A stretch of 64,000 bases of DNA from Stenotrophomonas maltophilia (GCF_003205835.1 NZ_CP029773.1:4496501-4560500); one strand, 5' to 3'; positions 1 to 8,768 are shown, counted from the first letter of the stretch. Program-made: numbers and translations. The notes: a model not told the origin generated them from the sequence alone.

Positions 1-932
1 ACGTGCTGACCGTAGTAGCTGTAGGGCCAGCCGTAGAAGCCATCTTCCTTCACCGAGGTGAGGTAATCGGGCACCAGATCCGCACCGATTTCATCGCGTT
101 CGTTCGCCACGGCCCACAGCGTGCCGGTGCTCGGCTCCCAGTCCAGTCCGGTCGGGTTGCGGATGCCCGACGCAAAGATACGGCTGCCACGGGTGGCGAC
201 GTCCACTTCCAGCACCACCGCGCGGCGGTACTCGACGGCCAGGCCGTTCTCGGTGATGTTGCTGTTGGAGCCCACGCCCACGTACAGCTTGCGGCCATCG
301 CGGCTGGCCAGCAGTTCCTTGGTCCAGTGGTGGTTGATGGTGCTGGGCAGGTCGGTGAACTCGCGGCCCTTGTCGGACATGCGGGTTTCACCAGCCACGT
401 AGTGGTACTGCACGATGTTGCCGGTGTTGGCCACGTACAGCGTGTCGCCGATCAGCTGGATGCCGAACGGCGAATGCAGGCCTTCGATATAGACGTGTTG
501 GGTCCAGGTGTTCGTTCCGGGCGTGCGGCGCAGCAGGGTGACCCGGTTGCCGCCCTTGCCGGCCTTGCCCGAGCGCGCCTTGACCTTGCCGGCGATCCAC
601 TGCTTGGGCGTGGTGACCGGTTCTTCGCCGGGGCCATTGCCCTCCACCACCAGCACATCGCCGTTGGGCAGGGTCAACAATCGCCGCGGATGCAGCAGGT
701 TGGCGGCGATGCGTTCGATCTTCAGGCCCTCGGCCACCGTGGGTGACTGGCCCTCGGCCCAGCCCACGCCGCGCGGCACCTGCATCGGCGGCATCAGGAA
801 GTTCTTCGGTGCCGGCAGCGGCGGCTGCGCACCGGACTGGTCGGTGGGATGGTATTCGGCCTTGCCGGCACAGGCCGACAGCATCACGGCCAGCGCCAGG
901 GCGCCGATGGTGGGCAGGATGTACTTAGCCAT
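1..932 (-). CDS. PQQ-dependent sugar (L-sorbosone-type) dehydrogenase lipoprotein, partial
   Basis: The start is the ATG at 932; the reading frame runs open to the window edge, so the C-terminus is missing (about 310 residues visible). The N-terminus MAKYILPTIGALALAVMLSACAG is a lipoprotein signal with an LSAC lipobox, so the protein is a periplasmic lipoprotein. The body reads like a soluble glucose/sorbosone dehydrogenase beta-propeller: a LLTLPNGDVLVVEG blade, LHSPFGIQLIGDTLYVANT, INHHWTKELLASRDGRKLYVGVGSNSN, and ASGIRNPTGLDWEP. These enzymes oxidise sugars with PQQ; the substrate here cannot be told. Its start overlaps the stop of the upstream DUF2231 gene by 8 bases, so the two are translationally coupled. 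Confidence 0.8.
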   Translation of the reverse strand, partial: MAKYILPTIGALALAVMLSACAGKAEYHPTDQSGAQPPLPAPKNFLMPPMQVPRGVGWAEGQSPTVAEGLKIERIAANLLHPRRLLTLPNGDVLVVEGNGPGEEPVTTPKQWIAGKVKARSGKAGKGGNRVTLLRRTPGTNTWTQHVYIEGLHSPFGIQLIGDTLYVANTGNIVQYHYVAGETRMSDKGREFTDLPSTINHHWTKELLASRDGRKLYVGVGSNSNITENGLAVEYRRAVVLEVDVATRGSRIFASGIRNPTGLDWEPSTGTLWAVANERDEIGADLVPDYLTSVKEDGFYGWPYSYYGQH

Positions 933-1365
933 GACGGCCTCCCTGCAGCACCGGCGGCTGCAACGACAGCAGGATCAGGCCCAGTGCGATCAGGGCCACG
1001 GTCAGCGCCGACAGGATCGTGCCGGGCACCGCAACGGCATAGGCATCGCGGCTGTGCACGAAGGCGTTCCAGATCGCCAGCACCACCGCGACCAGGTTGA
1101 GGAAGAAGTCGATGCGGTCGATGCGGGTGGCGGTGCCGTTGCGGCGCCAGACCGTGAACAGGTTGATCAGGCGCGGAATGATGGCGATCAGCAGGCCGAA
1201 GGTGATCAGCCAGGCAGCAGCCTTGCCCCACATCACCTCGGCGCTGTTGAGGTAGATCGCGTCGAAGATCAGCGCGCCGACGAAGAAGCCGAAGGGTATC
1301 GGGTTCAACAGGCTGAACAGCGTGGTGCCGAGGCCGCGATGGGCCTGGGCGAGCGGATTGACCAT
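925..1365 (-). CDS. DUF2231 family membrane protein
   Basis: A 146-residue inner-membrane protein with about four hydrophobic segments, e.g. LFSLLNPIPFGFFVGALIFD, AAAWLITFGLLIAIIPRLINL and a long C-terminal one. It matches the DUF2231 pattern of a short four-helix protein. I chose the second of two adjacent ATGs (1365; the other is 1368) because GGAG lies 7 bases before it. It overlaps the following sugar dehydrogenase lipoprotein by 8 bases. DUF2231 proteins are often found beside PQQ/sorbosone dehydrogenases, which suggests a membrane partner or electron-transfer role; that is inference. Confidence 0.75.
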   Translation of the reverse strand: MVNPLAQAHRGLGTTLFSLLNPIPFGFFVGALIFDAIYLNSAEVMWGKAAAWLITFGLLIAIIPRLINLFTVWRRNGTATRIDRIDFFLNLVAVVLAIWNAFVHSRDAYAVAVPGTILSALTVALIALGLILLSLQPPVLQGGRHG

Positions 1366-1466
1366 CATCGTGCTCCGTGCGGAAGGGTGCACGGGCTGTA
1401 GTAGCACAGCCGGATGTGAGGGGGCGCGATGATGACCGGTGGGAGTGACGGCAAGCTTGGATGGAT

Positions 1467-1492
1467 GTGCCGACCAACGGTCGGCACCCACC
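1467..1492 (-). repeat. SMAG/REP-like palindrome
   Basis: GTGCCGACC-AAC-GGTCGGCAC followed by CCACC; on the minus strand it begins GGTGGGTGCCGACC. This is the GTGGGTGCCGACC variant that recurs at 4889, 13782 and 61841. It lies between the DUF2231 promoter region and the DUF2185 gene. Confidence 0.75.
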
Positions 1493-1526
1493 AGGATGGA
1501 TGCCGCCGAACACGTGGCATCACCGA

Positions 1527-1853
1527 TCAGACGGGCAGCAACCTGCCGTCTTCAGTGCGTTCGAACTCGGTACCCGCCGGCGCGTCCACCACTGCCAGGA
1601 CGGCATGATCGCAGTTGGCGATGGTGTTCACGTCGTACACGCCGGAGTTTCCCGGCTCGTCCAGGTAATCTTCGGTTTCGTCACCGGCAAGAAATCGCCA
1701 GCCACTGTCCAACTCGTTGTCGGGCGCCTCGCGGTAGCAGTAGCCCACGGGCTGGCCATCAACGGTGATGCGATCGGTGGCGATGCATCCGCCATAGCCC
1801 TCCAGCAGAGGCTTGATCTGCTTGGCGGTGAGACGGAATTGCTTCGGCTTCAT
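1527..1853 (-). CDS. DUF2185 (Imm33-like) domain protein
   Basis: A 108-residue soluble protein. The central block GYCYREAPDNELDSGWRFLAGDETEDYLDE is the DUF2185 signature (DSGWRFxxGDExxxYxDx). Some members of this family sit in polymorphic-toxin immunity loci, and the name Imm33 has been used for it. A strong Shine-Dalgarno, GAGGAGG, precedes the ATG. It lies 9 bases downstream of the DUF7668-like gene and is presumably cotranscribed. No toxin gene is visible next to it, so an immunity role is only a possibility. Confidence 0.7.
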   Translation of the reverse strand: MKPKQFRLTAKQIKPLLEGYGGCIATDRITVDGQPVGYCYREAPDNELDSGWRFLAGDETEDYLDEPGNSGVYDVNTIANCDHAVLAVVDAPAGTEFERTEDGRLLPV

Positions 1854-1862
1854 CGTGCCTCC

Positions 1863-2222
1863 TCAGGGAACGTAGACCAAGTGCAGACTGTATTCGAAGC
1901 CGGTTTCGGTTTCGGCGATATCCACATCCATTACCAGATCACTTCGCCCTTCCACAGCCGTGTACAGGTCGACCAGGACCTTCCAGCGCTCGCCATGCCA
2001 CTGGCTGACCGAAGTTTCCCAGCTGGCCTCGGGGAGCTGCACCAGGGTTTCCCCATAGTCCGCGATGATGCCAGTGATGACATCCCAGGTGTCGGCGCTG
2101 CACGCGGGCACGTTCACTGCGTGGGGCGCACGGCCGGCCGCGATCTCGTTTGCCATCCAGGCCAGGGTGGGACGGAAGGCCTCGTCCACGGGGGTTTCGG
2201 TGTCCGGGCCTTTCCTGACCAT
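1863..2222 (-). CDS. DUF7668-like protein
   Basis: A 119-residue soluble, acidic protein. The start at 2222 (MVRKGPDTE) is preceded by AAGGAAG four to five bases away; a longer reading from 2273 has no such site. The C-terminal half (WHGERWKVLVDLYTAVEGRSDLVMDVDI, then EYSLHLVYVP) resembles small domains annotated DUF7668 that accompany immunity-type genes. It is first in a two-gene leftward unit with the DUF2185 protein. Function unknown; the family assignment is tentative. Confidence 0.6.
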   Translation of the reverse strand: MVRKGPDTETPVDEAFRPTLAWMANEIAAGRAPHAVNVPACSADTWDVITGIIADYGETLVQLPEASWETSVSQWHGERWKVLVDLYTAVEGRSDLVMDVDIAETETGFEYSLHLVYVP

Positions 2223-2463
2223 CGGTCTTCCTTGTGCAAGGGGCCGCGAGAGACGGCCCAACGATGATGGCACGGGCAGGAGGACCGCGACCGCCGGCTT
2301 TTATTCCTCGGCGGCATAAGCGTTTGTGACGCAATCGGCACATCTGCAGATTGGGAGTGTGAAGAGGTAGGGGGTTCTTCGTTGTGTCGCGTTTGGCTCG
2401 TTGCGATGGGGCAGTTCCGCCCCGCCGTCCTGCCATGCCGATTCACAACAGAAGGATTCGTGT

Positions 2464-4230
2464 ATGAAGCGACACACGCAACGCTCCGCGCCACCGCGCT
2501 CCGCGCGCCTGGCCCTGGCCACTGCCCTGGTGCTGGGCAGCCTGGCTGTCACCGCCCAGGCCCAGCAGGCCGATCCGCTGGCCGGGCGTCAGTGGCATCT
2601 GCTCAACACCGGACAGGCCGTACTGGGCGATACCCTGCCGGTGGCCGGCAACGATCTGAACGTGGATGGCCTGTACCGCAACGGCATCCGCGGCCAGGGC
2701 GTCACCATCGCCATCGTCGATGACGGCCTGCAGATCGCCCACCCGGACCTGGCCGCCAACGTCGCGGCGGTCGCCGGCAAGAACTTCGCCAACCAGAGCA
2801 ACAACCCTTCCCCGTCCAATCCCGACCGCGACAATCACGGCACCATGGTCGGCGGCATCGCCGGTGCGGTGGGCGCCAACAACCTGGGCGTGCGCGGCGT
2901 CGCCTCGGCCGCCACACTCAAGGGCTTCAACTTCCTGGCGTCCAATGCCCAGGGCAATTCGAATTCCAACATCGAGTACTCGTGGTGGGATGGCGCCGAA
3001 GTGGCCGACGTGGGGGTCTTCAACAACAGCTGGGGCTCCAGCCCGGGCAACCCCAACCTGCCGCTGGCCTACAGCCAGAACGACATCGCCGCCTATGAGC
3101 AGGCCATGTCCGGCACCCGTGGCGGGCGCGGTGGCATCTACGTGAAGGCCGCCGGCAACAATCACAACAACGGTGCACGCTCGGATGGCACCGACATCTG
3201 CTCGGCAGACACCAAGAACCGCAACACGGGGTGCATTCCGGCCGGCCGCGACCCGCGTAACAACCTGTTCAACGTGATCACCGTTGCCGCCGTGCGCGCC
3301 GATGGCGTGCGCTCGTCCTACTCGTCCACCGGCTCGGCGCTGTGGGTGTCCGGCTTCGGCGGCGAGAACGGCTGGCAGCGCCAGGTCGTGCCGGGGCAGC
3401 TGGCGATCCGCTACGATCCGGCCATCCTCACCACCGATGTCACCGGCTGCGCGCAGGGCAGCAACAAGAACACGAGCCTGCGCAACACCTTGGACGGCGA
3501 CCAGTCTGCCATCGACAGCACCTGCAACTACACAGGAAAAATGAACGGCACCTCGGCAGCAACACCGATGGTGTCGGGTGTCGCGGCGCTGTTGCTGGAG
3601 ACCAATCCGAACCTGTCCTACCGCGATGTGAAGTACATCCTGGCCACCACCGCCACCCGCACCGATCCGAACCGGGCAGCGGTGACCCACTCCGACGGCC
3701 GCGTGCTGGTGCCGGGCTGGACGGTGAATGCCGCCGGCCGTGCCTACAGCAACTGGTACGGTTTCGGTGTGGTCAATGCGGCACGCGCGGTACAGGTCGC
3801 AGAGGACTTCCAGCCGCTGGGTGCACTGGTGGATAGTGGCTGGCGCAACACGACGCGTACCGTGGCCATCGGCAATACCTCAGCGGCCGCGGCGCGCCTG
3901 ACCTTCCAGCTCGCCAACGGTGCGCGCAACATCGAGAGCGTGCAGCTCGGCTTCCGCGTCAACCACAGCAACACCCGCCAGCTGCAGTTCGTGCTGATCT
4001 CGCCCAGTGGCACCCGCAGCGTGGTGCAACCGGCATTCACCGCCATCGGCTCTGGCCTCAACGGTGTGCAGCGCAACTTCACCAACTGGGACCTGCTGTC
4101 CAGCAATGCCTTCCTGGATGAGAACGCCACGGGCACCTGGACACTGGAAGTCACCGACCTGGGGCAGGCCGCGAACGCTGCATCGCGTGGCAACCTCGAA
4201 TTCTTCAAGATCCGCGTTCTGGGGCACTGA
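2464..4230 (+). CDS. Secreted kexin-like S8 serine protease with P/Homo-B domain
   Basis: 588 residues. AGAAGGA lies 7 bases before the ATG. A Sec signal peptide ends near AVTAQAQQ, and the mature protein starts almost at once with DPLAGRQWHLLNTGQ, so there is no N-terminal inhibitor propeptide of ordinary size. Catalytic triad: Asp86 in VTIAIVDDG, His125 in DNHGTMVGGIAGA, Ser364 in NGTSAATPMVSGVAAL. The C-terminal 120 or so residues (IESVQLGFRVNHSNTRQLQF, then LDENATGTWTLEVTDLGQ) form a P/Homo-B domain as in kexin/furin-like enzymes. The stop overlaps the start of the next gene by one base. Likely an extracellular or periplasmic protease; substrates unknown. Confidence 0.9.
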   Translation: MKRHTQRSAPPRSARLALATALVLGSLAVTAQAQQADPLAGRQWHLLNTGQAVLGDTLPVAGNDLNVDGLYRNGIRGQGVTIAIVDDGLQIAHPDLAANVAAVAGKNFANQSNNPSPSNPDRDNHGTMVGGIAGAVGANNLGVRGVASAATLKGFNFLASNAQGNSNSNIEYSWWDGAEVADVGVFNNSWGSSPGNPNLPLAYSQNDIAAYEQAMSGTRGGRGGIYVKAAGNNHNNGARSDGTDICSADTKNRNTGCIPAGRDPRNNLFNVITVAAVRADGVRSSYSSTGSALWVSGFGGENGWQRQVVPGQLAIRYDPAILTTDVTGCAQGSNKNTSLRNTLDGDQSAIDSTCNYTGKMNGTSAATPMVSGVAALLLETNPNLSYRDVKYILATTATRTDPNRAAVTHSDGRVLVPGWTVNAAGRAYSNWYGFGVVNAARAVQVAEDFQPLGALVDSGWRNTTRTVAIGNTSAAAARLTFQLANGARNIESVQLGFRVNHSNTRQLQFVLISPSGTRSVVQPAFTAIGSGLNGVQRNFTNWDLLSSNAFLDENATGTWTLEVTDLGQAANAASRGNLEFFKIRVLGH

Positions 4231-4823
4231 TGATGAAGACGACCATTCTGTTGAGCACCCTCGCCCTCGCGGCGATGACCACCACCGCCTGGGCACAGAG
4301 CTCGGGCCAGACACCTCCGGCGAAGACCTTGTCGACCGTAGACACGCAGCAGTTGAAGGCGGAGGCCACTGGCCGTTCGTTCAATGTGGGCGGCTCGCGC
4401 TTCCAGCTGGCACCGTCGGCAACCGTGCAGCAGGCCAGCGGCGGCCAGTTCCGGATCACCACCGGGGCTGATGCCAGCGCGGCGGCCGTCGGCACCCGCA
4501 GCAAGCGGTCCACGGATGCGTCTACCGGTGTGGCCGCACGTGCGGATGCCGGTGCCAGCAAGTTTGCGGCCGCTGTCTCCAACGATGGCGCGCCGGTCGT
4601 GGCGACCTCGCGGGTCAAGGTGTTCTTCACCGATGCGGCTTCGGCGCAGCGTGCGGCCACCGCCACCGGCGGCACCGTGGTGAAGGTATCCAAGGCCTCG
4701 GGCCGCGCGATTGTGGAGTATCCGTCGGTGAACGCGGCACTGGATGCGACCACCAAGCTGCTGTCGACCGCCGGCATCAAGGCGGCCGAGCCGGACGTGG
4801 TGCAGTGGGAAGAAACCAAGTAA
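4230..4823 (+). CDS. Small secreted partner of the S8 protease (possible external chaperone/inhibitor)
   Basis: 197 residues with a Sec signal peptide (MMKTTILLSTLALAAMTTTAWAQ). Two consecutive ATGs start inside or right after the protease stop (TGATGATG), so translation is coupled. The middle is A/T/S-rich and low in complexity. The C-terminal 70 residues (KVFFTDAASAQRAATATGG, VVKVSKASGRAIVEYPSVNAALD, GIKAAEPDVVQWEE) look like an alpha/beta domain similar to subtilisin propeptides/I9 inhibitors. In Aeromonas sobria the related kexin-like protease ASP needs a separately encoded protein from the next gene downstream to mature. I infer a similar role here; sequence similarity to that protein was not tested. 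Confidence 0.65.
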   Translation: MMKTTILLSTLALAAMTTTAWAQSSGQTPPAKTLSTVDTQQLKAEATGRSFNVGGSRFQLAPSATVQQASGGQFRITTGADASAAAVGTRSKRSTDASTGVAARADAGASKFAAAVSNDGAPVVATSRVKVFFTDAASAQRAATATGGTVVKVSKASGRAIVEYPSVNAALDATTKLLSTAGIKAAEPDVVQWEETK

Positions 4824-4888
4824 GGCGTTGAGTGGTGCCCCTGGCCGGTTGGCTCTCCTGGCCGGCCGGGGGATTGGTGTGGCGGGAT

Positions 4889-4953
4889 GTGCCGACCAAC
4901 GATCGGCACCCACCCGATTCATTCATCGCGTGTCGACCGAGGTCGACACCTAC
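4889..4953. repeat. Two SMAG-type palindromes
   Basis: The first, GTGCCGACC-AAC-GATCGGCAC then CCACC (4889-4914), has one mismatch in the stem. The second, TGTCGACC-GA-GGTCGACACCTAC (4931-4953), has its GTAG box on the minus strand. They fill the convergent gap between the protease operon and the SCO gene. Confidence 0.75.
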
Positions 4954-5004
4954 CGGGGCAGCGGGCGCGACGAACGGTCGGTATCAGTCGGGCATGGCCC
5001 GGCG

Positions 5005-5706
5005 TTACCGGGCGGCGAGCGTGTCGCTTCGCTTGAGGTGGCAGCTGGCCAACGGGCCGTTGCCGGCGGCCGGGTGGCCGGGCTCCAGCAGCAGGCGCTG
5101 CACGTCGGAGAACAGCTTGTCCACCGGCATGCCATAGGGCGCGAACAGGCGCAGGCGGCCCTGGCGGTCGAACACGTAGCCACCGGCGATGTGGCTCATG
5201 GTGTAGGTCTCCGGTATCTGACCGGGTTCCTTTTCGTAGAACGCCTTGAAGTCGCTGGCCATCGCGGCCAGTTGTGCTTCGTTGCCGACCAGCGCGATCG
5301 CCTTGGGGTCGAAGGCTTCCACATAGGTGCGGGCGACTTCGGGCGTGTCGCGTGCGGGATCGACGCTGACGAACACCACCTGCAGCTGGTCGGCATCCTT
5401 GCCCATCAGGTGCTTGACCTGGCTGAGCTCGACCATGGTGGTCGGGCACACGTCCGGGCAGCTGGTGAAGCCGAAGAACAGATAGGTCACCTGCCCCTGC
5501 AGATCCTTGGGCCCGCGCACGGCGCCGTGGCTGTCAGGCATCGACCAGTGCTGGCCGAGCTCTTCGCAGGCAATGTCCTTGGAGTAGAAATCCATGCGCG
5601 ACTGCGCGCTGCAGCCGGCCAGCAGGCCGATGGCCAGGCCTGCCAGCAGCGGCAGGCGGAATCGGGGAGAGAACAACGAACGGACAACAGCAGCAGGACG
5701 CTTCAC
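5005..5706 (-). CDS. SCO1/SenC family copper-binding thioredoxin-fold protein
   Basis: About 233 residues. The N-terminus carries a lipoprotein-type signal (LLAGLAIGLLAGCSAQ), so the protein is anchored on the periplasmic face. The copper/thiol motif is TSCPDVCPTTM (CxxxC), with the conserved SVDPARDTPE and a late histidine in SHIAGGYVFD. SCO proteins deliver copper to, or reduce, the CuA centre of haem-copper oxidases. The start is uncertain: GTG at 5706 (MKRPAAVV) gives a positively charged signal peptide, with an in-frame TTG at 5718 as alternative. It follows cyoD by about 115 bases on the same strand. A quinol oxidase has no CuA, so its target is open (see findings). Confidence 0.85.
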   Translation of the reverse strand: MKRPAAVVRSLFSPRFRLPLLAGLAIGLLAGCSAQSRMDFYSKDIACEELGQHWSMPDSHGAVRGPKDLQGQVTYLFFGFTSCPDVCPTTMVELSQVKHLMGKDADQLQVVFVSVDPARDTPEVARTYVEAFDPKAIALVGNEAQLAAMASDFKAFYEKEPGQIPETYTMSHIAGGYVFDRQGRLRLFAPYGMPVDKLFSDVQRLLLEPGHPAAGNGPLASCHLKRSDTLAAR

Positions 5707-5820
5707 GGGTACCACCAACGCAGACGCGGGCGGGGTCTCGGTCAGGCCTGCCCTTGGGGGGGAAAGAGGACGGAGGTGCCGGGGTGATCGCGCGGTCCAT
5801 GCCGATCACCCCGGCCACGG

Positions 5821-6153
5821 TCAGTTGATCATCATGTGGTAGTGCATGCTCCAGATGATCCAGACCGACAGTGCGACGACGATGAACAGGATCACCAGGG
5901 TGAACACGAAGCTGGCCAGGTTCCAGCCGCCTTCGGACTTGCGGTCCATGTGCAGGAAATAGACCAGCTGCACCAGGATCTGCGCCACCGCGAAGCCGAC
6001 CAGCAGGAACAGCGTGAGCGGCCGCGACAGCACCGGGTTCATCACCAGCGCGAACGGCACCACGGTCAGCAGCGCGCACAGCACGAAGCCGATCAGGTAG
6101 GACTTGGTGGAGCCGTGCGCATTGCCGGCGCGCGAGGTTTCGACGTGGGCCAT
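5821..6153 (-). CDS. cyoD: Cytochrome bo3 ubiquinol oxidase subunit IV
   Basis: 110 residues with three hydrophobic helices: YLIGFVLCALLTVVPFALVM, LTLFLLVGFAVAQILVQLVYFLHMD and VFTLVILFIVVALSVWIIW. The FLHMD motif and small size are typical of CyoD/COX4-type subunits, which help assemble and stabilise the oxidase. It starts one base after the cyoC stop and is the last cyo gene here. No heme O synthase gene (cyoE) follows; a SCO gene does. Confidence 0.9.
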   Translation of the reverse strand: MAHVETSRAGNAHGSTKSYLIGFVLCALLTVVPFALVMNPVLSRPLTLFLLVGFAVAQILVQLVYFLHMDRKSEGGWNLASFVFTLVILFIVVALSVWIIWSMHYHMMIN

Positions 6154-6154
6154 G

Positions 6155-6790
6155 TCAGAAGGCTCCGATCAGGTAGACGAAGGTGAAGACGCAGATCCAC
6201 ACCAGGTCCAGGAAGTGCCAGAACAGGCTCAGGCACGACACGCGGGTGATGTTGGTCGGGGTCAGGCCGCGGCGGTAGACCTGGTGCATGACCACCGCCA
6301 TCCAGATCAGGCCGCTGGCCACGTGCAGGCCGTGGGTGGCGACCAGGGCGAAGAACGCCGACAGGTAGGCACTGGTGCTCGGGCCCGCGCCTTCGTGGAT
6401 CAGGTGCGAGAACTCGTAGATCTCCATGCCGATGAACGAGGCACCGAGCACGAAGGTCACGCCCAGCCAGCGCAGCACCGCCGAGGTGTCGTGGCGATGC
6501 ATCGCCAGCACGGCCTGGCCGTAGGTGATGCTGGAGACCAGCAGCAGGAAGGTCTCGGCCATCACGAACGGCAGCGAGAACAGATCCTTGCCGGTGGGGC
6601 CGCCGGCGTAGGCGGTGCTGAGCACCGCGTACGAGGCGAACAGCGAACCGAACAGCACCAGGTCGGACATGAGGTAGACCCACATGCCGAACACCTTCAT
6701 GCCGCCCTGCTCGTGGCCATGGTCGTGTTCGTGGTGGTCCTCGTGCGCCTGCGTGTCGCTGGCCAGCTCCGGGCGGGTCAACAGGTTCAT
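6155..6790 (-). CDS. cyoC: Cytochrome bo3 ubiquinol oxidase subunit III
   Basis: 211 residues, five predicted transmembrane helices. A His-rich cytoplasmic N-terminus (DTQAHEDHHEHDHGHEQGG) precedes KVFGMWVYLMSDLVLFGSLFASYAVL, a hallmark of CyoC. Other family features are GMEIYEFSHLIHEGAGPSTSAYLSAFFALVATHGLHV and the C-terminal FWHFLDLVWICVFTFVYLIG. Subunit III stabilises the haem-copper core. Its start overlaps the cyoB stop by 4 bases (ATGA). Confidence 0.95.
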   Translation of the reverse strand: MNLLTRPELASDTQAHEDHHEHDHGHEQGGMKVFGMWVYLMSDLVLFGSLFASYAVLSTAYAGGPTGKDLFSLPFVMAETFLLLVSSITYGQAVLAMHRHDTSAVLRWLGVTFVLGASFIGMEIYEFSHLIHEGAGPSTSAYLSAFFALVATHGLHVASGLIWMAVVMHQVYRRGLTPTNITRVSCLSLFWHFLDLVWICVFTFVYLIGAF

Positions 6791-8763
6791 GCGCGTACCT
6801 CCTTCAGCTTGGCAAGGTTGGCTGCTTCGGTGCGCGCCACGTCTTCGGAACTGACGTAGTAGTCCACGTCCTCGTCATAGGACCGCACGATCAGGGTGAC
6901 GATCATCGCGATGAAGCTGGCTGCAGCCATCCACCAGATGTGCCAGACCAGGGCGAAGCACAGCACCAGGATCCAGATGTTGAGGATCAGCGGCACGCCG
7001 GTGTTCTTCGGCATGTGGATCGGTGCGTACTTCTTCGGCGGCGGCGGCAGGCCACGCTTCTTCGCTTCGTGGAAGGCATCCAGCTCATCGGCCTTGGGCA
7101 CCACGGCGAAGTTGTAGAACGGCGGCGGCGACGGCGTGGCCCATTCCAGCGTGCGTGCGTTCCACGGGTCGCCGGTCAGGTCCAGGTTGCGCTTGCGGTC
7201 GCGCACGCTCACGTAGATCTGCACCAGCATCAGGATGATGCCCGCGAACACGAACAGTGCACCGATGAAGGCGGCGATCAGGTACGGCGTCCACGCCGGG
7301 TTGTCGTACTGGTTCATGCGGCGGGTCATGCCCATGAAGCCGAGCATGTACAGCGGCATGAAGGCCAGGTAGAAACCGATCACCCAGCAGGCGAACGACC
7401 ACTTGCCCAGGCGCTCGTTGAGGGTGAAGCCGAACACCTTCGGGAACCAGTAGGCGAAGCCGGCCAGGTAGCCGAACAGCGCGCCGCCGATGATGGTGTT
7501 GTGGAAGTGCGCGACCAGGAACAGGCTGTTGTGCAGCAGGAAGTCCGCGCCCGGAATGGCCAGCAGCACGCCGGTCATGCCACCGATGGTGAAGGTGACC
7601 AGGAAGGCGATGGTCCACAGCATCGGCACGCTGAACTCGACGCGGCCGCCGTACATGGTGAACAGCCAGGTGAAGATCTTCACGCCGGTGGGGATGGCGA
7701 TGATCATCGTCATGATGCCGAAGAAGGCATTGACGCTGGCACCGGAACCCATGGTGAAGAAGTGGTGCAGCCAGACGATGAACGACAGGATGCCGATCGC
7801 CAGCGTGGCGCCCACCATCGACTTGTAGCCGAACAGCTTCTTGCGCGCGAACGTGGCGGTCACTTCAGAGAAGATGCCGAACGCCGGCAGCACCAGGATG
7901 TACACCTCCGGATGGCCCCAGGCCCACACCAGGTTCACGTACATCATCGGGTTGCCACCCAACGTGTTGGTGTAGAAGTTGAAGTCCAGGTAGCGGTCCA
8001 GGGTGAGCGCACCCAGTGCCACGGTCAGGATCGGGAAGGCGGCGATGATGATCACGCTGGTGACCAGCACGGTCCAGGTGAACACCGGCATCTTCATCAG
8101 GGTCATGCCCGGCGCACGCATGCGCAGGATGGTGATGAACAGGTTGACGCCGGTCAGCAATGTGCCGATGCCCGAAGCCTGCAACGCCCAGATGTAGTAA
8201 TCGACACCTACGCCTGGACTGAACTCGATGCCCGACAGCGGCGGATAGGCCACCCAGCCGGTCATGGCGAACTCGCCAACACCCAGCGAGATCATCATCA
8301 GCGCGGCGCCGACCACGAAGATCCAGAAGCTGAAGGCGTTGAGGAACGGGAACGCCATGTCGCGCGCACCGATCTGCAGCGGCACGATGATGTTCATCAG
8401 GCCGACCACGAACGGGGTGGCCACGAAGAAGATCATGATCACGCCATGTGCGGTGAAGATCTGGTCGTAGTGCTCCGGTGGCAGGAAGCCGTCACTGCCC
8501 GGGCCAGCCGCGGCCAGCTGCGCGCGCATCATCAGCGCATCGGCGAAGCCACGCACCAGCATGACCAGCGCCACCACCACGTACATGATGCCGATCTTCT
8601 TGTGGTCCACGGTGGTGAACCAGTCACGCCACAGCGGGCCCCACAGCTTGAAGTACGTCACCGCGCCGAGCAGCGCGAGGCCACCCAGCACCATGGCCGC
8701 CAATGTGACCACGACGATCGGCTCGTGCAGCGGCACGGCCTCCCACGTCAATTTACCCAACAT
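6787..8763 (-). CDS. cyoB: Cytochrome bo3 ubiquinol oxidase subunit I
   Basis: 658 residues, about 15 helices; the catalytic haem-copper subunit of a proton-pumping quinol oxidase in the inner membrane. Haem and CuB ligand motifs are visible: FTAHGVIMIFFVATPFVVGLMN, AWGHPEVYILVLPAFGI (His and cross-linked Tyr), VWLHHFFTMG, and AHFHNTIIGG near the haems. The RGFADALMMRAQ segment carries the Arg and Asp positions that line the ubiquinol site in CyoB, with QIFTAHG after it. This supports ubiquinol rather than cytochrome c as donor. It sits 5 bases after cyoA and overlaps cyoC by 4. Confidence 0.95.
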   Translation of the reverse strand: MLGKLTWEAVPLHEPIVVVTLAAMVLGGLALLGAVTYFKLWGPLWRDWFTTVDHKKIGIMYVVVALVMLVRGFADALMMRAQLAAAGPGSDGFLPPEHYDQIFTAHGVIMIFFVATPFVVGLMNIIVPLQIGARDMAFPFLNAFSFWIFVVGAALMMISLGVGEFAMTGWVAYPPLSGIEFSPGVGVDYYIWALQASGIGTLLTGVNLFITILRMRAPGMTLMKMPVFTWTVLVTSVIIIAAFPILTVALGALTLDRYLDFNFYTNTLGGNPMMYVNLVWAWGHPEVYILVLPAFGIFSEVTATFARKKLFGYKSMVGATLAIGILSFIVWLHHFFTMGSGASVNAFFGIMTMIIAIPTGVKIFTWLFTMYGGRVEFSVPMLWTIAFLVTFTIGGMTGVLLAIPGADFLLHNSLFLVAHFHNTIIGGALFGYLAGFAYWFPKVFGFTLNERLGKWSFACWVIGFYLAFMPLYMLGFMGMTRRMNQYDNPAWTPYLIAAFIGALFVFAGIILMLVQIYVSVRDRKRNLDLTGDPWNARTLEWATPSPPPFYNFAVVPKADELDAFHEAKKRGLPPPPKKYAPIHMPKNTGVPLILNIWILVLCFALVWHIWWMAAASFIAMIVTLIVRSYDEDVDYYVSSEDVARTEAANLAKLKEVRA

Positions 8764-8768
8764 GTTCG

